From NCBI GenBank assembly GCA_943788045.1, contig CALSOT010000002.1, positions 124,001 to 188,000 on the forward strand: a DNA stretch of 64,000 nt. The letters are read 5' to 3'. A program made the translations under genes and the position numbers. The notes below the pieces were generated by a model. The model was not told the origin of the DNA. It made no database searches and was given only the letters and a program-made list of their open reading frames with translations. Below, piece after piece: positions 8,135 to 14,600 of the stretch. This DNA comes from an uncultured Polaribacter sp. (GTDB taxonomy: Bacteria > Bacteroidota > Bacteroidia > Flavobacteriales > Flavobacteriaceae). How positions within the stretch are numbered: position 1 is the first letter of the stretch; every line of letters begins with the position of its first letter.

Positions 8135-8677
8135 GCAGTTTTTTTTATATTCACTCCATATTTGAAACATATCAATATCAGTCATTATTCCAAATTCAAC
8201 TCTCGGGTCACAATTCAAGTTATTATATATTATTCCATAAGGATGTTCCTCATTTTTTAAACGGTCTAGATATTTAATTCCGTTTTTCGTTGAATATTTT
8301 ATTATTCTTTCCGTTACAATTTTAACTTTTAAATCAGTTTTCGAGATTGAGTCATAAACATTTTTTGCATAAAATCCGAAATCAGAATCCACTTCATAAA
8401 GTCCTTCATTTTCATCTCCGTATTCTTTAAGTAATTCTTCGAATTCTGTTTCATTTGGATGAAAAAACAAAAGATTGTAATTGTCAATATTCAGAGTATC
8501 AAGTTTCTGTTCTGTTTTAGATTCAATTGTGTTTAATGACTTGTTTATTTTGAAATTCTCGATATTTTTTGGGGTATCTGCTTTTACTCCTTTAGCGAAG
8601 TCAAACATTTCAATTCCGAAATAGCTAATTGCAATGATTAAAACTCCAATTATTGTTATTAAAATTCCTTTTTTCAT
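8129..8677 (-). CDS. Membrane-anchored protein, N-terminus shared with a cassette in array 2
   Basis: About 182 residues from the ATG at 8677; a TTG four codons upstream is less likely. The first 38 residues (MKKGILITIIGVLIIAISYF, then GIEMFDFAKGVK) are one membrane anchor plus a short motif. They are clearly homologous to the N-terminus of ORF 17180-17632, while the C-terminal parts differ. The soluble part is acidic. Single ORF of its cassette. Function unknown. Confidence 0.7.
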   Translation of the reverse strand: MKKGILITIIGVLIIAISYFGIEMFDFAKGVKADTPKNIENFKINKSLNTIESKTEQKLDTLNIDNYNLLFFHPNETEFEELLKEYGDENEGLYEVDSDFGFYAKNVYDSISKTDLKVKIVTERIIKYSTKNGIKYLDRLKNEEHPYGIIYNNLNCDPRVEFGIMTDIDMFQIWSEYKKNCK

Positions 8678-8694
8678 TAGTTGGTTCAAATTGC

Positions 8695-8826
8695 AAGTAA
8701 CGGTTCTGTGTATGATTAGTTACGGAAAATCAGTTGTGATTTTCCTAGGAGTACACAAGTTAATTAATTCCAAGGAATTTCCGATGAGGAAATTCAGAAG
8801 TAATTAATTATACACGTTGTTGTACG
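8695..8826 (-). repeat. attC-like site 11 (family D)
   Basis: 132 bp between AAGTAAC (8695-8701) and GTTGTAC (8820-8826). Inner hairpins GGAAAATCAGTTGTGATTTTCC and GGAATTTCCGATGAGGAAATTC are visible. The outer arms GTGTAT and ATACAC pair. Body type as in site 5. Confidence 0.75.
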
Positions 8827-8832
8827 TAGTTT

Positions 8833-9552
8833 TTATTTTTTTGTTACACTATCATAAGCATCCAAGCATTCATTCAATGGTTTTCCTTTAGTATGAATGC
8901 ATTCACAAAATTCAAATCCAACAGTTTGCTTTTCAGTATTTATAAATTGTTTTTTACAATCTGATAAAGAATTTCTAGGCATTACTTCATAACCAAAAAC
9001 AAATATTGCAATTGTCAATCCAACTGTGGCAATTACTCCTGCGAAAAATAGAATTGGGAATTTATTGCTATATTTTTTTGGTTTCTCTACTATTCCGTAG
9101 TTTGAAAACTTTTTAAAAGGTAAAATATATTTTAACTTGTCATAATTCCAAACAAGGATGTATAGATTGGCAAGTACCATTAATGGTGATGTTACAAAAG
9201 ACCCTTCAAATCTAACTGCTAATGATAGTATCCAAATGTTTACAATTATTGGGAAATATAGTAAAGCACCTAATGTTACAGTTCTGGGTATTATCAATAA
9301 AATAGCTGCAAGGACTTGAGCAATCCCAATGGATGTGTAATAATAACCTGTATGATGTAAAGCTTCAAGATAAGCTCCCATTGGATGGATAATAGATAGT
9401 CCACTAGCGAATCTTTCCCCTAAAATTTTCACCATTCCTGCAACAATGAAAGCGTAGGCTAAACTTAATCGACAAAAAATTGAAAATAACCAATACCACC
9501 TATTTCCTTTTATTTTTATATAAAATTGGTCGAATGTAGTTAAAGAGTTCAA
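8833..9552 (-). CDS. DoxX-like membrane protein
   Basis: 239 residues. Four membrane helices lie in the first 150 residues, with the DoxX-like opening FCRLSLAYAFIVAGMVKILG. A fifth helix is near 175-195, then a soluble tail with three cysteines (CKKQ, FCECIHTKG). DoxX-type proteins are small quinone- or redox-associated membrane proteins; this one has an extra extracytoplasmic tail. No ATG is available: the frame has a stop just upstream, and the first start codon is TTG at 9552. Cassette cores GTTGTACGTA/TACGTACAAC flank it. Confidence 0.7.
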   Translation of the reverse strand: MNSLTTFDQFYIKIKGNRWYWLFSIFCRLSLAYAFIVAGMVKILGERFASGLSIIHPMGAYLEALHHTGYYYTSIGIAQVLAAILLIIPRTVTLGALLYFPIIVNIWILSLAVRFEGSFVTSPLMVLANLYILVWNYDKLKYILPFKKFSNYGIVEKPKKYSNKFPILFFAGVIATVGLTIAIFVFGYEVMPRNSLSDCKKQFINTEKQTVGFEFCECIHTKGKPLNECLDAYDSVTKK

Positions 9553-9576
9553 TTAATTGATGATGTTTTAAATTAC

Positions 9577-9708
9577 GTACAACGTTGTTGTGTATGATTT
9601 GTTGCGTTGTTTAAGCACTAAAGTTAGTAAATAAACACTGAATAGGAAGTCCGCGAGGACTTTCGTAAGCTGGCTAAAACCAGCAATTAATTTTATACGG
9701 TGTTGTAA
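9577..9708 (-). repeat. attC-like site 12 (family A)
   Basis: 132 bp between GTACAAC (9577-9583) and GTTGTAA (9702-9708). The central hairpin at 9646-9664 is GAAGTCC-GCGA-GGACTTTC. It is nearly identical to sites 2 and 3 in body. The right core pairs with TTTTTTACAAC at 10407-10417. Confidence 0.8.
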
Positions 9709-9713
9709 AAAGT

Positions 9714-10400
9714 TTAGTTCAGGTTTACCCACTTAATTCCATTCCACATTTTCAGATTTTTTGTTTCCGCATCATAGTATATAGTTCCTTCTTTTAATTC
9801 CTTAGGGACTTTATGAGTAGGAGTAATAATTAAGACACCTTCGATTTCTAAATCAGCATTTACATCTAATTTATCAGTTTGAAAATCTCCGTAAATTAAA
9901 GGTTTATCAGATTCAGAACTTTCAATTATCAGTTTATTAGAGAAGTTTCCATGTTTTCTACCAGCATGAGTTCCAATAACAATATTTCGATCTCCTAGTT
10001 TTCCTTGAGCTGCAGCTTTACCAATTATAACGTTATTTTGTCCTTGTACATTTCCGCCAGCATAGTTTCCTAAAATTACATTCCCATATCCTCTTGAATT
10101 TACTCCTGCATGATATCCAACTAATAAAGAATTCCTCGTCATATGCGAAGTTGCTCCTGCTGAGTTCCCTATAAAAACGTTTTCACTTGCTTTGTTATAT
10201 TTCCCAGCATCAATACCTACATAAGTTATATGTTTACCATAATAACCTTTTCCTTTTTCTATTATTCTGTAATTAGTTGTTTGTAAGCTTTTAATACTGT
10301 CATTTAATGAGTTAATTCTATTTTCAAGTATAGCGACTCTTTTACTTATTCCGCAAGAACTTAAAATTAGTAATAACACTATTGGTGTAATTTTTTTCAT
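9714..10400 (-). CDS. Lipoprotein with YadA/tail-fibre-like head repeats
   Basis: 228 residues. A lipoprotein signal ends at SSCG (Cys16). A coiled-coil stretch (about 20-45) follows. Then come several copies of a repeat with the core NVxIGxxAG (for example VFIGNSAG, SLLVGYHAG, VILGNYAG, VIIGKAAA, IVIGTHAG) at about residues 62-160. Such repeats form left-handed trimeric beta-rolls in YadA heads and tail-fibre tips. The C-terminus reads IYYDAETKNLKMWNGIKWV, a motif common before S74-type or tail-fibre ends in Bacteroidota. First cassette of array 1; cores GTTGTAAAAA/TTTTTACAAC. Confidence 0.8.
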   Translation of the reverse strand: MKKITPIVLLLILSSCGISKRVAILENRINSLNDSIKSLQTTNYRIIEKGKGYYGKHITYVGIDAGKYNKASENVFIGNSAGATSHMTRNSLLVGYHAGVNSRGYGNVILGNYAGGNVQGQNNVIIGKAAAQGKLGDRNIVIGTHAGRKHGNFSNKLIIESSESDKPLIYGDFQTDKLDVNADLEIEGVLIITPTHKVPKELKEGTIYYDAETKNLKMWNGIKWVNLN

Positions 10401-10423
10401 TTTTAATTTTTTACAACTAGTAT

Positions 10424-10480
10424 ATATGCTGATGTTATATCAGTATATCGGATGATTTTGGTAGGATATGCTGATGTTTT
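10424..10480 (-). repeat. Array-head element, copy 1
   Basis: 57-bp sequence directly upstream (minus strand) of the first cassette core of array 1. It contains a hairpin, ATATGCTGAT-gttat-ATCAGTATAT, and a second copy of GATATGCTGATG about 30 bases away. The same element lies at 27104-27160, again 5-6 bases from a cassette core. It could be an attachment site (attI-like), a leader or a promoter. The sequence does not decide. Confidence 0.7.
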
Positions 10481-10574
10481 ATGTTATTATTTATCACTTT
10501 GGCTTGCTCGTATAAACGATTTTTTCCAAATATTTTACACTTTTCAAACTTAAAATAATTATTTTTAATATCAC

Positions 10575-10610
10575 TGCGGTTTTCCACATTTAAAACTGTG
10601 GATTTCCGCA
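10575..10610. repeat. 36-bp imperfect palindrome, copy 1
   Basis: TGCGGTTTTCCACA, eight bases, TGTGGATTTCCGCA: a 14-bp inverted repeat with one mismatch. Copies of the same length are at 13477-13512 and 27343-27378. All three mark edges of accessory blocks. Confidence 0.85.
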
Positions 10611-10948
10611 AAATGAATTTAGTTTTGTATGTTCTTGTTGAGGTGCTTTATCAGAACAAAAAACACTTTTTTTTGCTAGGTTTACCGCTTCTAAAACCAA
10701 ACCGTAGAGACGTTTTATTTTTAGCTATAGGCAAGTAGCCTCGAAAAGGAATTTAAAGCCGTTACATAGCTTATAAGACACCTTAAATAGCTTTTAAATT
10801 ATGTTTTAAAATGGATTAAGTCTACAGAAATAAAATGAATAGAATTGTAGTCGTGTAAAATAATCTCATTACGTTTTTTGAGCATTAAATCGGGTAGTAA
10901 TGCACCTCTTTGTTATAGCAAATAACTTTATGAAATACACTTGTCATA

Positions 10949-11061
10949 AAAACAAAAGCCCCTTAAAAAGAGACTTTTGAATACTTATTTATGTTTTTTA
11001 ATGGCTTGTGCAACGATTACCGTTGTTAGTTGTAGTTTTTTCTTAGGATTTATTTATTAAC
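10949..11061 (-). pseudogene. 3' tail of an unidentified gene with its terminator, copy 1
   Basis: On the minus strand a short open frame ends ...VIVAQAIKKHK and stop at 10985-10987, followed by an imperfect terminator-like hairpin (AAAGTCTC/GGGGCTTT). The same end, ...CCVAQATKKHK plus a perfect hairpin, is at 19423-19500. The bodies of both genes are missing. This suggests relics of the same family of lost gene or element. Family not identified. Confidence 0.5.
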
Positions 11062-11109
11062 TATAACTCTAAGGTCTTACTTATTAAATAAACTTTCCCA
11101 TTTTTATAA

Positions 11110-11784
11110 TATTCTGATTTTATTAAAATCCCACGAGAATTCGTAAAATGGTGGGAGAGAGCTATTGATGTTCAATATGTACTTACACAAATTCTTAAGG
11201 ACAAGGAAATCGGGATAAAAATAGATACCTCAAGAATTGGTGGAGTTGGTTTTTCTTTGGGAGGTTATACCAATATTGCGCTCGCAGGCGGATATGTTGA
11301 TCGAGCCATGAGAAAAAATGAGCATGGAGCACACCGAAAACTGCCTCCTGAATTTCCCCAAACACAAGAAGTCATAGATTTTCACAATGACAGCCTCATC
11401 GCTGCATCTTACAACAAATATAAAAATCAAGTAAAAGATGATAGATTCAAAGCATTTTTCGTCATGGCACCCGGAATAGGATTTGGATTCCACTCGAAGG
11501 AGCAGACAGCTAAAATTACAAAGCCAATTTTTATACTTGCAGGAAAAGGAGATGTGGAAACTCCTATTGCAAGCAATGCAGCAAACTATCATCGTTTGAT
11601 TAAAACCGCCAAAATTCATCTTTTCAACACGCATGTTGGCCACTATGTCTTTCTAAACGAACCTACCGAATATGGAAAAATAGTAGCTCCAAACATAACC
11701 ATTGACAACCCATCCATAGACAGAAAGAAAATACACAAAGAAACTTTGAAATTAGCAGTAGATTTTTTCAAGAGTAGCTTATAA
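11110..11784 (+). pseudogene. 5'-truncated alpha/beta hydrolase
   Basis: The frame is open from a stop at 11107-11109 and reads without an ATG into IKIPREFVKWWERAIDVQYV and on to the nucleophile elbow GVGFSLGGY. It ends with an acid candidate (KGDVETPI) and a catalytic histidine candidate in NTHVGHYVF. This is the C-terminal two thirds of a dienelactone-hydrolase-like or serine-aminopeptidase-like protein. The N-terminal region, including the oxyanion motif, is absent. It lies just inside the left inverted repeat, so its start was probably lost when the block formed. Confidence 0.75.
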
Positions 11785-11983
11785 AACGAGCATAAACAGC
11801 AGCAATCGTTGCATACGCATCCTGAACAGCACATTCTCGAAGCTAAAGAAAAAAACAGATGTTTTACTCTGCAAACAGCGGTTCTCTGCAGTACACAAGC
11901 ATGAGAAATTTTTGTTCATTTCGCTATTTTTTTTAAAATAAAAATTGTACATTTCCCTGATTACCAAACAATAATAGCGCATT

Positions 11984-12697
11984 ATGAATACTCACGCTGA
12001 CAGAACGGAAGAAAATAAAAGCCAATCGGTTTCTGCAGCAAATTTTCAAGAGCAAAACAGCAATGCAGCTACTTTTCAGTTTGTAGACCATAGGCCTGAA
12101 GCTATTGCACAAAAAAAGCTCCAAGAGATGGGTGATAATAGTGTACAAGTTGCCCAACTTATGGCTTATCAGGAAATGGCTGATACAAGCAAAGTCAATA
12201 GTCATACCGTGCCATATGGCACCCCGATTTCTGCGCTGAGTGCCTCAAGTAATCGAGACCAACCCGTTCAAAGAGTTTTTCATGAAAATGCAGAAAAAGA
12301 TGCCTTATTATTTCAAAAGAATGATCCTAGTTCGGCCGGTAATCCAACCATTCCTCAAGAAGCAATCGATCTAGGAATTCAAGAACTCAATATGACCCAT
12401 TATCTAGAGAGGCATTCCTATACTCATCAAAGACTCAATGGTAAAACAATTAAAAATGCTGCAACCATGTTCAATAAAAATATGGGGGAGGCCGAAATTT
12501 CTGCTACTTTAGTGGCATGCTTGAAGCAATTAACCTCAGGAGATGATGTAACAAAAGGGGTTGAAAAAGTTGTGGACGGTGTCACCTACAGAATGACTTC
12601 TATTGACGGAAAAAAATTAAATGGATTTTTTCCCATAACGGGTCATGTGTATACAGCGGACGAATTAAAAGAACTACGAGCAGAAAAAAATAAATAA
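11984..12697 (+). CDS. Polymorphic-toxin-like effector with Bacteroidota targeting N-terminus
   Basis: 237 residues. Residues 31-57 read FQFVDHRPEAIAQKKLQEMG and on to QVAQLMAYQEMA. From memory this is the signature N-terminus of Bacteroidota effectors that also carry DUF4157 and are linked to contractile injection systems. Here DUF4157 is absent. The C-terminal ~100 residues contain THYLERHSYTHQRLNG, then AATMFNKNMGEAEI, which resembles the His-rich start and the TF...AE pattern of RNase-A-like CdiA toxin domains. That activity is inference. A start at the ATG with TACATTTC about 30 bases upstream is plausible. The next gene follows after eight bases, as toxin-immunity pairs do. Confidence 0.65.
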   Translation: MNTHADRTEENKSQSVSAANFQEQNSNAATFQFVDHRPEAIAQKKLQEMGDNSVQVAQLMAYQEMADTSKVNSHTVPYGTPISALSASSNRDQPVQRVFHENAEKDALLFQKNDPSSAGNPTIPQEAIDLGIQELNMTHYLERHSYTHQRLNGKTIKNAATMFNKNMGEAEISATLVACLKQLTSGDDVTKGVEKVVDGVTYRMTSIDGKKLNGFFPITGHVYTADELKELRAEKNK

Positions 12698-12705
12698 AAG
12701 AAACA

Positions 12706-13227
12706 ATGACCCATTCAAAAGAGTTAAAAGCAGCGTTTTGCATCTTTGATTTTACAAATTCAAACCATGACGATTCAAAATGTATACTAGATTCTGCACT
12801 GGAAAAAAAATCAGGAAACGTCGGTTCGATTTTCGAAAACAATGAAGATTTTTTGGGCGAAATTACAATTTCCTATGATGGTGTCCATACTCGTTTTAGC
12901 GATAATGTATATGCACTTGTTCGCAATATGTGCTTTCGTTCTATGGAGAAATTAATTCGAAAAGAAAAGGTGAAACTGATGTATTTCACAACCCATGGTT
13001 ATATACATTTGAATCCAATGGATCATGAGATTCATCTCATGGGAGATCATTTTGAAAGTGTTGTTGTACCCTATGAAGACTTCATTCGATCCATTTTTTA
13101 TCTAGGAAAACGATTCACCGCACTTTTTGAAAGAACTGCTACTGCAACAGCAGAGAACATCCATTTGATAAAGCTCCTGAAAGAAGATGAAAATGCAGCA
13201 TTCATTGCATTAGAAAAACTAGCATAA
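12706..13227 (+). CDS. Probable immunity protein for the upstream effector
   Basis: 173 residues, no signal peptide, no membrane segment; acidic with many histidines (MYFTTHGYIHLNPMDHEIHL). I recognise no family. The call rests on position: it starts eight bases after the effector stop, on the same strand, at the typical size of an immunity protein, and nothing else follows in the block. It could also be an unrelated cytosolic protein. Confidence 0.55.
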   Translation: MTHSKELKAAFCIFDFTNSNHDDSKCILDSALEKKSGNVGSIFENNEDFLGEITISYDGVHTRFSDNVYALVRNMCFRSMEKLIRKEKVKLMYFTTHGYIHLNPMDHEIHLMGDHFESVVVPYEDFIRSIFYLGKRFTALFERTATATAENIHLIKLLKEDENAAFIALEKLA

Positions 13228-13630
13228 AACAACCTTTAAAATTCAATGATGCTTCTTCACGAGCGCTCATGATAGAGCGGTACTTAGAACTAATTTAAAA
13301 GCTATTTAAGATACAAAATAAGCCTTTTAGTGGCTTTAAATTACCTTTTCATATGTATGTGTAATAAAAAAAGGCCTCTCTCACTCTATTTCGGAAGTAA
13401 TAAGTTTAACTTTAAATAATGATTTTAAATCCTATAAAAATACCTCATCAAGAAAATAGTAAATAAACTTTCATTTTGCAGAAAACCGCAGTTTTAAATG
13501 TGGAAAACCGCAGTGATAATGAAAATAATTATCTTAGGTTTGTAAAGCTCAAAATATTTGACAAAAATTACTTTTGTACCATCAAATTAAGTACATAAAT
13601 AATAACATAAAAATTTATTTTAAAGAAATA
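13228..13630. other. Gene-free stretch with right inverted-repeat arm
   Basis: No gene. It contains the right arm segments 13291-13351 and 13470-13541 (reverse complements of the left arm) and the second 36-bp palindrome at 13477-13512. The remainder to 13630 is AT-rich, without motif. Confidence 0.6.
13477..13512. repeat. 36-bp imperfect palindrome, copy 2
   Basis: TGCAGAAAACCGCA, eight bases, TGTGGAAAACCGCA. It is the reverse-complement orientation of copy 1 at 10575-10610 and part of the longer inverted repeat around the toxin block. Confidence 0.85.
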
Positions 13631-14578
13631 TTATTTTATTAATTTATCTGTAAAAAAATCTACTAGTGAATTATATTTTGTTTTCGATCCGGGGTATTTC
13701 AAATCGACTTCAATATTTAATTCATCCATTTTTTCTTTAAGAGCTATTCCAAAATCTACATGATGAATTATCCAACCTCTCACTTTCCTTGGGTTTTTGG
13801 GAGCCTTTGCATCTGGAGCCATAAAGTAACTCATAAAAACAGGTGGGTCATCGGCCGAAATTAATGATAACGCTGATAAATTATTAGCAATTTTATCGGC
13901 TTCTTTAAGTGTTTTAGCACCATAGGTAGCCATACGATTTCGATCTCTTCTAGCAGTATCTCCAAATATTTTTGCAATGTAATTTGTGTTGTTTTTATCT
14001 TTCAAATGTCTTTCAGCTAGTGCTTTCCAAAACTTAGAACTCATAGTTGTTTGCCCAATAATAGGCGCTATACAACTAACTCTTGTTGATTCCCTTTCTA
14101 GAGGGGTGTCACTATCTGCATTGGCCATATCGTTGCTAAAGGCTAGCCACATGCAAATTTGTGCACCGGCAGACCCACCAAATAAACCGATTCTTTCTTT
14201 ATCTATTTTCCATTCCGTGGCTTTTGAACGTATAAACTGTAAAGCATGCTTCGCATCAATATGTGCTGCTGGCAAGGGAGCATTTGATAATAGTCGATAA
14301 TTTATGGATGCAACTGAAATTCCTGCTTCTAACAATTCTGACAATTCATTAGCCCTAATTTTCTCTTTACTACCCGCTTTAAAGCCTCCTCCATGTATAT
14401 AAATTACCATAGGAGTCGTTTTGTTAGAATCTGCAAACCAAACATCTACAACATTGCGTGTATGCTCGCCATATTTAACATTTGCTAAATCGGGCACAGG
14501 TTTACTTTGCTGCGCATAAGAAAAGTTTAATGTAATGAATAAGGTTATAATTATCTTGATTGTTTTCACTGTTTTCAT
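13631..14578 (-). CDS. Secreted alpha/beta hydrolase (esterase)
   Basis: 315 residues with a cleavable signal peptide (to about YAQQ, residue 23). Oxyanion motif HGGG at 62-65, nucleophile elbow GGSAG with Ser136, DSDTP and late HHVDFG supplying acid and histidine candidates. The family is the carboxylesterase/acetyl esterase group of the HSL class, often acting on acetylated polysaccharides. It lies 22 bases downstream of a sulfatase gene on the same strand, which suggests a shared role in processing a sulfated or acetylated glycan (inference). No cassette core is found at its 3' end, next to the right arm of the inverted-repeat block. Confidence 0.85.
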   Translation of the reverse strand: MKTVKTIKIIITLFITLNFSYAQQSKPVPDLANVKYGEHTRNVVDVWFADSNKTTPMVIYIHGGGFKAGSKEKIRANELSELLEAGISVASINYRLLSNAPLPAAHIDAKHALQFIRSKATEWKIDKERIGLFGGSAGAQICMWLAFSNDMANADSDTPLERESTRVSCIAPIIGQTTMSSKFWKALAERHLKDKNNTNYIAKIFGDTARRDRNRMATYGAKTLKEADKIANNLSALSLISADDPPVFMSYFMAPDAKAPKNPRKVRGWIIHHVDFGIALKEKMDELNIEVDLKYPGSKTKYNSLVDFFTDKLIK

Positions 14579-14600
14579 TTTTTAAGTTTTATTAGCATAT

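Larger units (their letters stand above)
1..10417 (-). mobile_element. Integron-like gene cassette array (array 1), no integrase in window
   Basis: Thirteen complete ORFs, all on the minus strand, are packed into units separated by twelve related palindromic elements. Reading the minus strand, each unit starts with GTTRnnn, then an ORF usually beginning within about 20 bases, then the complementary nnnYAAC, then a fold-back body of 60-198 bp ending in the next GTTRnnn. The terminal 7 to 13 nt are complementary within a unit and differ between units. In integrons this is what a circularisable cassette looks like (core GTTRRRY, inverse core RYYYAAC). Here only GTTR is conserved. The array continues past the left edge. 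Its 5' head is at 10411-10417. No tyrosine recombinase lies in the window, so any integrase would act from elsewhere. The family assignment is inference; the repeat architecture is directly visible. Confidence 0.75.
10418..11109. other. Gene-free stretch: array head element, palindrome, left inverted repeat, gene-tail relic
   Basis: No complete gene. It holds the array-head element (10424-10480), the left arm of the 3-kb inverted-repeat block (10541-10810) with a 36-bp palindrome, and a relic gene tail with terminator (10949-11060). The rest has no recognisable content. Confidence 0.6.
10541..13550. mobile_element. 3-kb block bounded by diverged inverted repeats, carrying a toxin-immunity pair
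   Basis: Left arm segments 10548-10617 and 10743-10801 reappear as reverse complements at about 13470-13541 and 13291-13351. The outer segments include a 36-bp imperfect palindrome. Inside lie a 5'-truncated hydrolase, an effector-like ORF and its probable immunity gene, all on the plus strand, opposite to both flanking arrays. No transposase is present. The arms differ at many positions, so the event is old or the arms are independent repeat insertions. Confidence 0.55.

Noticed and set aside
1..10417. A CRISPR array
   Set aside because: The repeated elements are 60-198 bp, differ in type, and are separated by whole genes rather than by short spacers; no cas genes are present.
11230..12205. 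Minus-strand ORFs opposite the truncated hydrolase and the effector
   Set aside because: They are cysteine-rich shadows of real plus-strand coding sequences without start or domain support.
12706..13227. Second toxin rather than immunity gene
   Set aside because: It lacks the targeting N-terminus of the upstream effector and has the size and spacing of an immunity gene, although this is not proof.
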